Assembly (NCBI GenBank): GCA_900466575.1
Contig: UBMP01000020.1
Location: forward strand, 310,001-374,000
DNA: 64,000 nucleotides
Direction: 5' to 3'
Source of the DNA: Hyphomicrobiales bacterium
Lineage (GTDB): Bacteria > Pseudomonadota > Alphaproteobacteria > Rhizobiales > Rhizobiaceae
The position numbers were made by a program, and so were the translations under genes. Position 1 is the stretch's first letter. Each line of letters begins with the position of its first letter. Shown here in pieces: positions 43,017 through 51,198 of the stretch. Under the pieces are notes generated by a model. It was not told the origin of the DNA. It saw only the letters and a list, made by a program, of their open reading frames with translations, and did no database searches.

Positions 43017-44063
43017 TCAGCCCCCGAGCGGGCGTGTGGCGGGCATAAGCGGCAAGCCGTAAAAGCGGCTGATAGCGATCCAGAAGGCGCTGACCAAGAT
43101 CAGCGAGACGTCGCCGTCGATGGCATAGTGCCAGCCGCTATAGATCGAGCCGTACTGAATGATCAGGGCATTGGTCCAGCCGAGCACTGCGCATCGGCGA
43201 CCGAAACTGGTGAGGAACCAGGCGGACAGCGTCGCTACGGCAACATGGACGCTCGGAAACGCCGAGATGCCCGAAGCGAACATGTATTGGCCACTGCGAT
43301 AGGCGTCGAGCAGGTAGTCCGAATAAATCAGGATATTGGAAATGTACGGATTGCCTTCAATGGCCGGCTTCAGATGCGTGAACTGCTGCGTGCCGGAATA
43401 AAAGTCCGTGTAGAAGATGGGGCCGACAGAGGAGAACAGTGTGGCGATCAGCGTGCCCATAACGGCATAGACGAAGAACAGGCTCCAGGCATAGCGTTGC
43501 AGCCGCGCGCCTTCCACGAAGGTGAGGGCGCCAAGAACGCCAGACAGCAACATGACCGGCCAGACGCGCGTGTAGAAGAAATCAATGACCAGGCCGACCT
43601 CAATGGGCGCTTCATGCATCACCCGCCAGGCGTTGTGGCCGTAGAAAAACCGGTCAATGCCCGCAAGATAGGGATCGGCGTAAAAGGGAACCACATCCGG
43701 GATGTTGATCTTGTAGGTCGTATAGGCGCTCAATCCCAGAATAAACATCATGAGACCGCCGGCGATGAACCGCCCCTTGCCTCGGACCCTGGTCAGCACC
43801 TGTCCCAGCGGGCGGCCCGGCGCCTTCAGGAGGCCTTCGACACAAAGCGCAAGCATGATGAATGCGAGCGAAAAGAGGAGCATTTCCGAGATAGTCGTCC
43901 GCACGATGTGCCAGAAGGCGGAGGGGTAAAGGATGCCGGCGCCAAGCGTGTACAGATTGACGCTCGTGACGAGAGGGAGCCATGATCGCTCTTTTTCGTC
44001 AGGCGTAGGCGCGCTTTTGATGCCGCTAGTAGCCTCCACCCTGAAAAAGCCGGTTGAGAGCAT
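43017..44063 (-). CDS. PAP2-family membrane protein, inositol-phosphorylceramide-synthase-like
   Basis: A 348-residue protein with about seven or eight transmembrane helices. The acid-phosphatase motifs are SAFPSVHVAVATL (PSxH) and YSGWHYAIDGDVS (HYxxD), near residues 265 and 310, as in the Aur1/PAP2_3 group of lipid phosphotransferases. This group transfers or removes phospho-head groups on the outer face of the membrane. GGGA lies seven bases before ATG at 44063. It has no partner genes and lies between two catabolic regions. Confidence 0.82.
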   Translation of the reverse strand: MLSTGFFRVEATSGIKSAPTPDEKERSWLPLVTSVNLYTLGAGILYPSAFWHIVRTTISEMLLFSLAFIMLALCVEGLLKAPGRPLGQVLTRVRGKGRFIAGGLMMFILGLSAYTTYKINIPDVVPFYADPYLAGIDRFFYGHNAWRVMHEAPIEVGLVIDFFYTRVWPVMLLSGVLGALTFVEGARLQRYAWSLFFVYAVMGTLIATLFSSVGPIFYTDFYSGTQQFTHLKPAIEGNPYISNILIYSDYLLDAYRSGQYMFASGISAFPSVHVAVATLSAWFLTSFGRRCAVLGWTNALIIQYGSIYSGWHYAIDGDVSLILVSAFWIAISRFYGLPLMPATRPLGG

Positions 44064-44177
44064 CTGTCATCCCGAAAAGTCTGTGTCTTCTGACATGCTA
44101 TTCCTGCCTTATAATTCTTACGATTCACTGAAATCCAGTCGCCGAAAACTCGCATAAGTTGAATTTTAGCATGTTCG

Positions 44178-44213
44178 AAAAGAAGAGGCCGGCGCGTGTA
44201 CGGCGCCGGCCTC
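44178..44213 (-). terminator. Rho-independent terminator of the 44-50 kb operon
   Basis: On the minus strand an 11-base perfect stem GAGGCCGGCGC/GCGCCGGCCTC (44203-44213 with 44185-44195, 7-base loop) is followed by TTCTTTT. It lies just after the last SDR gene, ending the run that starts at 50301. Confidence 0.8.
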
Positions 44214-44241
44214 GATCTTCACAGGCGGTAGATTGCCGCAC

Positions 44242-45024
44242 TTATTCCGGGAAAATCCCCGTCTCGGTGGCAACGCGCCGATAGGCCGCGCCCGCCGTAA
44301 AGCCGCCGTCGATGACGAAGTCCTCGCCGGTGATGAAGCTGGAGGCGTCGGACGACAGGAAGAAGACGAGATCGGCGATCTCTTCCGGCTTGCCGGCGCG
44401 CTTGAGCGGCGTGATGCCGATCATCGGCTTGAGATGCGGGCTCGATGCATTGAGACCCGTGACGACGAGGCCGGGGCAGACGGCGTTGACGCGAATGTTC
44501 TTCGGGGCCAGCTCCATCGCAGCACTCTTGGTCAGGCCGCGAAGCCCCCATTTGCTCGCCGTATAGGCCGGGTCGTAATGGCCGGAATAACCGCTGTTGG
44601 ACGAGATGTTGACGATCGCGCCGCCGCCGGTCTCTCCCATGAGCGGGCTCGCCGCCTGGATGCCGAGGAAGGAGCCGGTGAGGTTCACGCGCAGCACGCG
44701 TTCCCAGGCTTCGAGCGAGGTCGTCTCGACCAGCGTCCGGTTGATGATGCCGGCATTGTTGACCAGCACGTCGAGCCGGCCCTTCCAGGACTTCGCGAGA
44801 TCGATAACGGCGGCCCAGCTGGCCGGGTCGGTCACGTCGAGGCGAATGAAGCGGGCTTGCTTGCCCTCTTTCGTCAGCTCCGCCGCCAGCGCCTCGCCTT
44901 CGTCCACGAGGACATCGGCGATGATGACGGCAGCACCCTTCGAAGCGAAGAGGCGGATTTCCGCCTCGCCCTGCCCGCGCGCGCCGCCGGTGACGATGAC
45001 AAGCTTGCCTGCAAAATCGCTCAT
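44242..45024 (-). CDS. Short-chain dehydrogenase/reductase
   Basis: A 260-residue SDR: TGGARGQGEAEIRLFASKGA (TGxxxGxG loop), NNAGIINRTLVE, Ser in NISSNSG and YTASKWG (YxxxK); C-terminal TGEDFVIDGGFTAGAAYRR. ATG at 45024 lies four bases after the FAH-family stop. Last gene of the aryl-CoA operon, so probably oxidises or reduces a beta-hydroxy/keto intermediate. Confidence 0.9.
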   Translation of the reverse strand: MSDFAGKLVIVTGGARGQGEAEIRLFASKGAAVIIADVLVDEGEALAAELTKEGKQARFIRLDVTDPASWAAVIDLAKSWKGRLDVLVNNAGIINRTLVETTSLEAWERVLRVNLTGSFLGIQAASPLMGETGGGAIVNISSNSGYSGHYDPAYTASKWGLRGLTKSAAMELAPKNIRVNAVCPGLVVTGLNASSPHLKPMIGITPLKRAGKPEEIADLVFFLSSDASSFITGEDFVIDGGFTAGAAYRRVATETGIFPE

Positions 45025-45028
45025 GGCT

Positions 45029-45877
45029 TTAGTCCCTTGCTGCAATGGTGTGTTGCTTCTGGTCGCCAAGGCCCTCGATGCCGAGCGTCATGACTTGCCC
45101 CACCTTGAGGAAGACCGGCTCGGGCTTGATGCCGAGGCCGACGCCGGGGGGCGTGCCGGTGGCGATGATGTCGCCGGGCTCCAGCGTCATGAACTGGCTG
45201 ATATAGCTCACCAGATGGCGGACGCCGAAGATCATGTTGGCGGTGGTCCCGGTCTGGCGGCGCACGCCGTCGACATCGAGCCAGAGCGCAAGGTTCTGCG
45301 GGTCCGGCACCTCGTCGCGCGTGACGAGATAGGGGCCGATGGGGCCGAATGTGTCGTGGCTCTTGCCCTTCGTCCACTGGCCGCCGCGCTCCGACTGGAA
45401 GGCGCGTTCGGAGACATCGTTGACGACGCAATAGCCGGCCACATGGTCGAGCGCCTTGTCCTCGCTGACATATTTTGCCCGTGTGCCGATGACGATGCCG
45501 AGTTCGACTTCCCAGTCGGCCTTGACCGAGCCGCGCGGAATTTCGACGTCGTCATTGGGGCCGACGATGGCGCTGGTCGCCTTCATGAAGAGGATCGGCT
45601 CTTCCGGCGGTGCCTTGCCGGTTTCCTTGGCATGGTCGCTGTAGTTGAGGCCGACGCAGATGAATTTGCGCGTGCCGGCGACACAGGGACCGATCCTGCC
45701 GGGGGAAACCTCCGGCAGGGTCTTGGGGTCGATGGCGGCGATGCGCGAAAGGCCCGCATCGGAAAGGACGTCGCCGCCGAGATCGGCGACGACGCCCGAC
45801 AGATCGCGGACCTTGCCGTCGTGATCGAGAAGGGCGGGCTTCTCGGCGCCCGCCGGGCCATGACGCAGGAGTTTCAT
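45029..45877 (-). CDS. Fumarylacetoacetate hydrolase family protein
   Basis: A 282-residue FAH-superfamily enzyme. N-terminal domain, then CVGLNYSDHAKETG and the metal site: Glu residues in DWEVELGIVIG and Asp in YCVVNDVSERAFQ. Members hydrolyse beta-diketo acids or decarboxylate/isomerise related compounds, commonly the last steps of ring-cleavage pathways. The start overlaps the cupin stop (ATGA). In this operon it may cleave the diketo product left after the aryl-CoA is dearomatised. Confidence 0.9.
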   Translation of the reverse strand: MKLLRHGPAGAEKPALLDHDGKVRDLSGVVADLGGDVLSDAGLSRIAAIDPKTLPEVSPGRIGPCVAGTRKFICVGLNYSDHAKETGKAPPEEPILFMKATSAIVGPNDDVEIPRGSVKADWEVELGIVIGTRAKYVSEDKALDHVAGYCVVNDVSERAFQSERGGQWTKGKSHDTFGPIGPYLVTRDEVPDPQNLALWLDVDGVRRQTGTTANMIFGVRHLVSYISQFMTLEPGDIIATGTPPGVGLGIKPEPVFLKVGQVMTLGIEGLGDQKQHTIAARD

Positions 45878-46302
45878 CAGGCGCGCCGGAAACCGACGAG
45901 GATCGAATCGTCCACATCCGGCAGGTTGATGACGATATTGTCCGGCGTGCGCGTGGTCATCCAGACCAGCTCTTCCGTCGTTGACATGTTGACTTCGATA
46001 TGCGGCCAGTAGGGCGGCACGAAGATGAAGTCGCCTTCTTCCATGTCGAGATATTCCTGCCAGTTCTCGCCGAAATAGATGCGCGCCTTGCCCTTCAGCA
46101 CATAGCCGCCGGTTTCGGCTTCGCCATGGTGATGCGGATAGGAGCGGTAGCCCGGATCGTTGGAGACCTTGCCGAACCAGATTTTGGTGGCCGGCGTGTG
46201 CTGCGGGCCGACGCCCGAAATGCGAACGCAGCCGCCGGACTGTCCGGTATTGTTGTCTTCCTGGCCCTTGCGGGTGATGACGGGCATGACTTTATTGGAC
46301 AT
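45877..46302 (-). CDS. Single-domain cupin protein
   Basis: A 141-residue cupin. Motif 1 is YPHHHGEAETGGYVLKG (metal-binding His, His, Glu) and motif 2 GDFIFVPPYWPHIEVN (third His), so all ligands of a metal cupin are present. It may be a small dioxygenase or isomerase. AGGAGG is perfectly placed before ATG at 46302. It is much smaller than gentisate dioxygenase (about 350 residues). Confidence 0.82.
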   Translation of the reverse strand: MSNKVMPVITRKGQEDNNTGQSGGCVRISGVGPQHTPATKIWFGKVSNDPGYRSYPHHHGEAETGGYVLKGKARIYFGENWQEYLDMEEGDFIFVPPYWPHIEVNMSTTEELVWMTTRTPDNIVINLPDVDDSILVGFRRA

Positions 46303-46359
46303 GGTTTCCTCCTGGGATTTGAGTGGTTTATGCACTTCCACGGGGATGGAATGTTTTCC

Positions 46360-46758
46360 TCAATCCGGAACGACAGCCAGCGCCTGGATTTCGATCTTCG
46401 CGCGGTCTTCCATCAGGGCGACGACCTGAACGGCGGCCATCGGCGGGAAGTGGCGGCCGATGATCTCGCGATAGGCGGCGCCGATTTCCTTCATCCGCGA
46501 CTTGTAGGCCTCACGGTCGGTGAAATACCACGTCATCTGGATCAGATGTTCCGGCTTCGCGTTAGCCTTTTCCAGAACCTTGACGATGTTGATCAGCGTC
46601 TGGCGGACCTGGTCGACGAAATCGTCGGAGTGGAACAGGCAGTTCTCGTCCCAGCCGATCTGGCCGCCGACCTGCACGATGCGGCCGCGCGCGGAAATGC
46701 CGTTGGAATAGCCGACCGGCTTTGCCCAGCCATCGGGTTGAATAATTTCATGCAGCAT
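46360..46758 (-). CDS. RidA family protein (enamine/imine deaminase-like)
   Basis: A 132-residue RidA/YjgF/RutC protein: GYSNGISARGRIVQVGGQIGWDE and ENANAKPEHLIQMTWYFTDREAY-type core, with the C-terminal MAAVQVVALMEDRAKIEIQALAVV. Members hydrolyse reactive enamines or imines, for example in uracil or 2-aminomuconate breakdown. The gene starts inside the thioesterase 3' end with GGAG upstream. It fits an amino-substituted ring intermediate. The usual catalytic Arg is not obvious, so it may be a non-deaminating subgroup. Confidence 0.87.
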   Translation of the reverse strand: MLHEIIQPDGWAKPVGYSNGISARGRIVQVGGQIGWDENCLFHSDDFVDQVRQTLINIVKVLEKANAKPEHLIQMTWYFTDREAYKSRMKEIGAAYREIIGRHFPPMAAVQVVALMEDRAKIEIQALAVVPD

Positions 46759-47167
46759 CTTTTTGCTCCAGATAGCGGGTGAGGCCGGCGCGGATATCGT
46801 CCGGCCAGGCGCGGGATTTGTGATCTTCGGTGGAGGTCAGAACGATGCGCTGGCGCACCGTCCAGATCATGTCCTCGCCGACACGGACATCGGTTTCGAG
46901 GTCAAGCGACGAGCGGCCGATGGCGCGGACATGGACCGAGAAGTCCAGAACGTCGCCATAAACGGCCGGCTTGATGAATTGCAGATTCATGGTCACGGTC
47001 GGCAGGCCGAGACGGCGCTCGAACATGATCTCCTTCCAGGTGATGCCGAAGGAGGCAAACATCGCCTCGTTGACATCCACCAGATAGGACAGATAGGCCG
47101 GGTGATAGGCGATCCCGGTCAGATCGCAATCGCCGAAGCGCATCGGCTTGGATATCTTGAATGGCAT
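46748..47167 (-). CDS. 4-hydroxybenzoyl-CoA thioesterase family protein
   Basis: A 139-residue hot-dog thioesterase: MRFGDCDLTGIAYHPAYLSYLVDVNEAMF holds the FGDxDxxGIAYHPxY active-site pattern with the catalytic Asp. AGGGGAG precedes ATG at 47167; the extended frame to 47434 is antisense-like. It would release CoA from an aryl-CoA or beta-oxidation product. Confidence 0.9.
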   Translation of the reverse strand: MPFKISKPMRFGDCDLTGIAYHPAYLSYLVDVNEAMFASFGITWKEIMFERRLGLPTVTMNLQFIKPAVYGDVLDFSVHVRAIGRSSLDLETDVRVGEDMIWTVRQRIVLTSTEDHKSRAWPDDIRAGLTRYLEQKDAA

Positions 47168-47192
47168 AAGCTCTCCCCTTCTGGATTTTGTC

Positions 47193-47978
47193 TCAACCCG
47201 CCAGCACTTCGCCGCCGGCGACCGCGATGGCCTGGCCGTTGATCGATTGCGCTGCGGGTCCGCAAAGCCAGGCGACCGTGTCGGCCACTTCGGTAGGATC
47301 AACCAGCCGCCCTTGCGGATTGTGTTTCGTAAACTCGGCCAAGGCGGCCTCCGCCGTCCGGCCGGTCTTGGCGATAATCGCCTCCACCGAGCGTGCGATG
47401 ATCGGCGTATCGGTAAAGCCGGGGCAGACGGCATTCACCGTCACGCCGGTTCTGGCCAGTTCGAGCGCCAGCGCCCGCGTGAGCCCCACAACGCCATGCT
47501 TGGCGGCGCAATAGGCAGACACATAGGCATAGCCCGTGAGGCCTGCGGTCGAGGCAATGTTGACGATGCGCGCGCCCTTGCCGAAGGCTTTCAGGTCCGC
47601 CAGCGCTGCCTTCGTCACATTGAACACGCCCGTCAGATCGACCCCGATGACCTTTTCCCAAAGGTCGAGTTCGGTCTTTTCGAACGGCGCGGTCGGGGCC
47701 TCGCCGGCATTGTTGACGAGGATCGAGACCGGGCCGAACTTCGCCCGCGCCGCCTCGAAACCCCGCGCAATGGCTGCCGCATCGGTGACATCGACGCCCG
47801 AGACGGCAAACGTCCGCTCAAGGCCAAGCTCTTGCGCCAGTGCCTCCAGCGGCTCGGCGCGGCGGCCGGCCAGCGTCAGCAGCGCACCCTCGACCGACAG
47901 CCGCCGGGCGATGGCCGCCCCGATGCCGCTACCGGCACCGGTGACGAGAACGTGCCTGTTTTCGAGCGATCCGGCCAC
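47193..47978 (-). CDS. Short-chain dehydrogenase/reductase (3-hydroxyacyl-type)
   Basis: A 261-residue SDR: VTGAGSGIGAAIARRL, NNAGEAPTAPFEKTE, catalytic YVSAYCAAKHG and the C-terminal INGQAIAVAGGEVLAG. The closest style is 3-hydroxybutyrate/3-hydroxyacyl-CoA dehydrogenase. The start is GTG at 47978, seven bases after the upstream stop with GAGG five bases ahead; the frame extending to 48068 lies within the monooxygenase gene. Confidence 0.88.
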   Translation of the reverse strand: MAGSLENRHVLVTGAGSGIGAAIARRLSVEGALLTLAGRRAEPLEALAQELGLERTFAVSGVDVTDAAAIARGFEAARAKFGPVSILVNNAGEAPTAPFEKTELDLWEKVIGVDLTGVFNVTKAALADLKAFGKGARIVNIASTAGLTGYAYVSAYCAAKHGVVGLTRALALELARTGVTVNAVCPGFTDTPIIARSVEAIIAKTGRTAEAALAEFTKHNPQGRLVDPTEVADTVAWLCGPAAQSINGQAIAVAGGEVLAG

Positions 47979-47985
47979 GTCAGCC

Positions 47986-50301
47986 TCACTTGGCCGGCGT
48001 TGCAGCACGGGCGAGGTTCGCCTCGTACTGATACTTGCCCGACACATACTGCTTGGGCCACGCGACATTCTTCAGGCCGATCTTGGCCGCCTCGTGCAGC
48101 GCCCAAGCCGGGTCTGCCAGATGCGGACGGGCGACAGCGCAAAGGTCGGCGCGGCCGGCCGCGATGACGGAGTTGGCATGATCGGCTTCCGAGATCGCGC
48201 CCACCGCAATGGTCGGAACATGGATCTCGTTGCGGATCTTGTCGGAGAAGGGCGTCTGGAAGAGACGGCCATAGACCGGCTGTTCTTCCTTCCACACCTG
48301 ACCCGACGAGCAGTCGATGAGGTCGGCACCGGCATCCTTGAACATCTGCGCGAAAATCGCGGCATCGTCCGGCGTGTTGCCGCCCTCGAACCAGTCATGG
48401 CAGGAGAGGCGCACCGAGATCGGCTTGTCGGCCGGCCAGGCTTCGCGCACGGCGCGGAAGACTTCGAGCGGATAGCGCGCCCGGTTCTCGTGGCTGCCGC
48501 CATATTCGTCCTCGCGCCGGTTGGTCAGCGGCGACAGGAAGCTGGAGAAGAGATAACCGTGGGCGGCGTGGAATTCGAGCCAGTCGACGCCGGCCTCGAC
48601 CGCACGCTTCGTGGCGGCGACGAAATCGGCTTTCACGCGGTCCATATCGGCCCGGTCCATCGCCTTCGGCACCTTGCTGTGCTTGAGGTAGGGCAGGGCG
48701 GAGGCCGAAAGCAGCGGCCAGTCGCCGCTTTCCAGTGGCTGGTCGATGCCTTCCCAGGCAACCTTCGTCGCGCCCTTGCGCCCGGCATGGCCGAGCTGCA
48801 TGGCGACCTTGGCATTGGAATTGCCATGGACGAAGGCGACAAGCCGCTTCCAGCCTTCCATCTGCTCATCGTTCCAGATGCCAAGGCAGCCGGGGGTGAT
48901 GCGCGCATCGGGCGACACGCAGGTCATTTCGGCGAACACGAGGCCCGCGCCGCCGAGCGCGCGGCTGCCGAGATGCACCATGTGGAAGTCGTCGAGCAGG
49001 CCGTCCTTGGCCGAATACATGGCCATGGGCGAGACGACGATGCGGTTCGGCAGCGTCACGCCACGCACCTTGTAGGGCGTGAACATCGGCGGCAGGCAGC
49101 GCTCGCCCTCCTGGACGTTCAGGCCCTGCTTGGCGGCAAACCAGCGCTCGTAGCCTTCCAGCCACGTCTTGTCGCGCAGGCGCAGGTTTTCGTGGCTGAT
49201 GCGCTGCGAGCGGGTCAGCATGGAATACATGAACTGTTCCGGCTCCAGCGTGTCGGCATAACGATGGCCGACGACCTCGAACCACTCCATGGCATTGCGC
49301 GCCGCATTCTGGATGCGGGCCACGTCGACGCGGCGGATCTCTTCGTAAGTCGCGAGAACGCCGGGGATTGCATCCTTGCCGTGGCCGGCAATGTTGAACT
49401 GGTTCGCAAGCTCGATCGCATCGTCGATGGCAAGCTTGGTGCCCGAGCCGATGGCGAAATGGGCGGTATGGGCGGCGTCGCCCATCAGCACGACATGCGA
49501 ATTGCCGTTGAAATGGCTCCACTTGCCGCAGATGAGGCGGCTGAAATTCAGCCAGGCCGAGCCGCGCAGGTGGCGGGCGTTCGTCATCAGCGACGAACCT
49601 TCAAGGCTTTCGGCAAAGAGGTTTTCGCAGAACTTGATCGACTCGTCCTGAGACATCTCGCCCAGCTTGTGGGCCTGATAGGCCTCTTCGGTCGTCTCGA
49701 CGATGAAGGTCGAGGTCTTGTCGTCGAACTTGTAGATATGCGCCTGGAACCAGCCATGATCCGTCTTGCGGAAATCGAAGGTGAAGGCATCGTAGAGCTT
49801 GTTGGTGCCGAGCCAGATATAGCGGTTCGGACGAACCACCATGTCGGGCTGGAAGATCTCCGCATATTTGTTGCGGATCTTGGAATTGAGACCGTCCGAG
49901 GCAATGACGAGATCGGCATCCGGGAAATCGAGGTCGCTGTCGACATCCGTCTCGAACTTCAGTTCGACGCCGAGCGCTTCGCAGCGCGCCTGCAGGATAT
50001 TGAGCAACTTCTTGCGGCCGATGCCGACGAAGCCATGGCCGGTGGTGCGCTGGCGGGTGCCCTTGAAGAGGAGTTCGATATCGTCCCAATGGTTGAACGA
50101 GTCTTCGATCTCGGCCGCACTCTCCGGATCCCAGACGCGCATCGACTGCATGGTCTGGTCGGAGAAGACGACACCCCAGCCGAACGTGTCATAGGGTTTG
50201 TTGCGCTCCACCACGGTAATGTCGTGGGCGGGATGAAGCTTCTTCATCAGAAGTCCGAAATAGAGGCCAGCCGGACCTCCGCCGATGCAAACGATGCGCA
50301 T
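47986..50301 (-). CDS. Bifunctional anthraniloyl-CoA/salicylyl-CoA monooxygenase-oxidoreductase
   Basis: A 771-residue fusion. Residues 1 to about 380 are an FAD monooxygenase ([20 protein letters not shown] at the start, DG-type motif [12 protein letters not shown], and [22 protein letters not shown]). Residues about 395 to 765 are an Old-Yellow-Enzyme oxidoreductase ([48 protein letters not shown]). This is the architecture of 2-aminobenzoyl-CoA monooxygenase/reductase and of salicylyl-CoA 5-hydroxylase; both hydroxylate an aryl-CoA and can reduce the ring. It heads the operon that ends at 44242. No aryl-CoA ligase is visible, so that step must be supplied elsewhere. Confidence 0.9.
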   Translation of the reverse strand: MRIVCIGGGPAGLYFGLLMKKLHPAHDITVVERNKPYDTFGWGVVFSDQTMQSMRVWDPESAAEIEDSFNHWDDIELLFKGTRQRTTGHGFVGIGRKKLLNILQARCEALGVELKFETDVDSDLDFPDADLVIASDGLNSKIRNKYAEIFQPDMVVRPNRYIWLGTNKLYDAFTFDFRKTDHGWFQAHIYKFDDKTSTFIVETTEEAYQAHKLGEMSQDESIKFCENLFAESLEGSSLMTNARHLRGSAWLNFSRLICGKWSHFNGNSHVVLMGDAAHTAHFAIGSGTKLAIDDAIELANQFNIAGHGKDAIPGVLATYEEIRRVDVARIQNAARNAMEWFEVVGHRYADTLEPEQFMYSMLTRSQRISHENLRLRDKTWLEGYERWFAAKQGLNVQEGERCLPPMFTPYKVRGVTLPNRIVVSPMAMYSAKDGLLDDFHMVHLGSRALGGAGLVFAEMTCVSPDARITPGCLGIWNDEQMEGWKRLVAFVHGNSNAKVAMQLGHAGRKGATKVAWEGIDQPLESGDWPLLSASALPYLKHSKVPKAMDRADMDRVKADFVAATKRAVEAGVDWLEFHAAHGYLFSSFLSPLTNRREDEYGGSHENRARYPLEVFRAVREAWPADKPISVRLSCHDWFEGGNTPDDAAIFAQMFKDAGADLIDCSSGQVWKEEQPVYGRLFQTPFSDKIRNEIHVPTIAVGAISEADHANSVIAAGRADLCAVARPHLADPAWALHEAAKIGLKNVAWPKQYVSGKYQYEANLARAATPAK

Positions 50302-50333
50302 GTTCGCGTTCCCTTCATTCCAGAAATTATTTT

Positions 50334-50363
50334 AAGTTTAAAGTATCGAGAGATGCTTTAAGC
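50334..50363. promoter_or_regulatory. Candidate MarR site upstream of the aryl-CoA operon
   Basis: AAGTTTAAAG (50334-50343) is followed 12 bases later by CTTTAA, giving an inverted repeat TTAAAG/CTTTAA. On the minus strand TTTAAACTTAAAATAA matches 14 of 16 bases of a stretch before the flavin reductase at 56.6 kb, and the core resembles the MarR-gene palindrome at 52355-52379. It lies about 33 to 62 bases upstream of the ATG. Confidence 0.5.
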
Positions 50364-50408
50364 GTCAAGGAAAAAATGACGCCCTGACATCCTGTCGCAC
50401 CGATTTCT

Positions 50409-50933
50409 TCAACCCGTTGCAGCGCCTTGATTTTCGCTCAGCAAGGGACGATAGGCTCCCTGCCAGTAGACCAGCGCCGCACTTGCATCGCCGATCTGGA
50501 CCGAGCGGACTCGACCGATCAGGATGGAGTGCGTTGTCCACTCGATCATGTCCTCGATCTCGCAGTCGATGGCGACCGCCGCACCCTCCAGAAGCGGCGC
50601 GCCCGTCTCGCCCTTGTGCCATGTCCCGAGGGCGTACCTTTCGGCCCCCTTCACCCCGCCCTTGCCGCTGAACCTTTCGGCAATCGCCTTCTGGTCGGGC
50701 CGGAGCGCATTGACGCCGAAATGCCGGTAGCGCGCGAAAAGCGGCCAGGAAGACGCGCTGCGATTGACGCAGACCAGCATCATCGCGGGGTCGACTGAGA
50801 GCGACACGGTGGAGGTAGCCACAAGGCCCGAGCGCTCATCGCCCGTCCCCACCGTGATCACGCTGACATTGCCTGCGAAACTGCGCATGGCTTGGCGGAA
50901 GGTGTCGCTCATGTCCTGCTCATTGAATGTCAT
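50409..50933 (-). CDS. Flavin reductase family protein (RutF/HpaC-like)
   Basis: A 174-residue FMN-binding split-barrel reductase: SFAGNVSVITVGTGDERSGLVATSTVSLSVDPAMMLVCVNRSAS and FGVNALRPDQKAIAERFSG. It supplies reduced flavin to a two-component monooxygenase, here probably the LLM enzyme encoded upstream on the same strand. ATG at 50933 has AAGGA nine bases upstream; ATG at 50912 is an alternative. A run of ten C residues on its coding strand lies just before the ribosome site. Confidence 0.9.
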   Translation of the reverse strand: MTFNEQDMSDTFRQAMRSFAGNVSVITVGTGDERSGLVATSTVSLSVDPAMMLVCVNRSASSWPLFARYRHFGVNALRPDQKAIAERFSGKGGVKGAERYALGTWHKGETGAPLLEGAAVAIDCEIEDMIEWTTHSILIGRVRSVQIGDASAALVYWQGAYRPLLSENQGAATG

Positions 50934-50951
50934 GCTATTGTTCCTTGTTGC

Positions 50952-51186
50952 GGGGGGGGGGCGAGCTCCCTCTTCTCCCCTTGGGGAGAAGATGTCCGAA
51001 GGACAGATGAGGGTTTTTTGTCTCATGCAAGTCGGCGGAAAGACCCCCTCTGGCCTGCCGGCCATCTCCCCCACAAGGGGGGAGACGACTCGTGGCACCC
51101 GGAAGGCACAACGGTCACTCTCCCTCCCCCTTGTGGGGAGGGTTGGGGAGGGGTCTTTGCCCCACGCTCAGACCTGAGAGTGGGGC
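50952..51186. repeat. Palindromic intergenic mosaic repeat of rhizobial type, with a G10 tract
   Basis: Ten G (50952-50961), then a chain of stems: TCTTCTCCCC/GGGGAGAAGA (50971-50992), TGTCC-GAA-GGACA (50993-51005), TCTCCCCC/GGGGGAGA (51065-51085), CCCTCCCC/GGGGAGGG (51122-51142) and GCCCCAC-G-CTCAG/CTGAG-A-GTGGGGC (51159-51186). The style matches repeated intergenic elements scattered through Rhizobiaceae genomes. It separates the LLM monooxygenase and flavin reductase genes and is non-coding. Confidence 0.75.
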
Positions 51187-51198
51187 AAACCTGCAGCC

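Noticed and set aside
44242-50301. Classic gentisate pathway from salicylyl-CoA
   Set aside because: The cupin is only 141 residues with one domain, unlike the two-domain gentisate dioxygenase, and no maleylpyruvate isomerase was seen. Salicylate remains possible but not supported.
50941-51198. CRISPR-like or tandem repeat array in the G/C-rich gap
   Set aside because: The stems differ from one another and there are no regular repeats and spacers; it fits a palindromic mosaic element.
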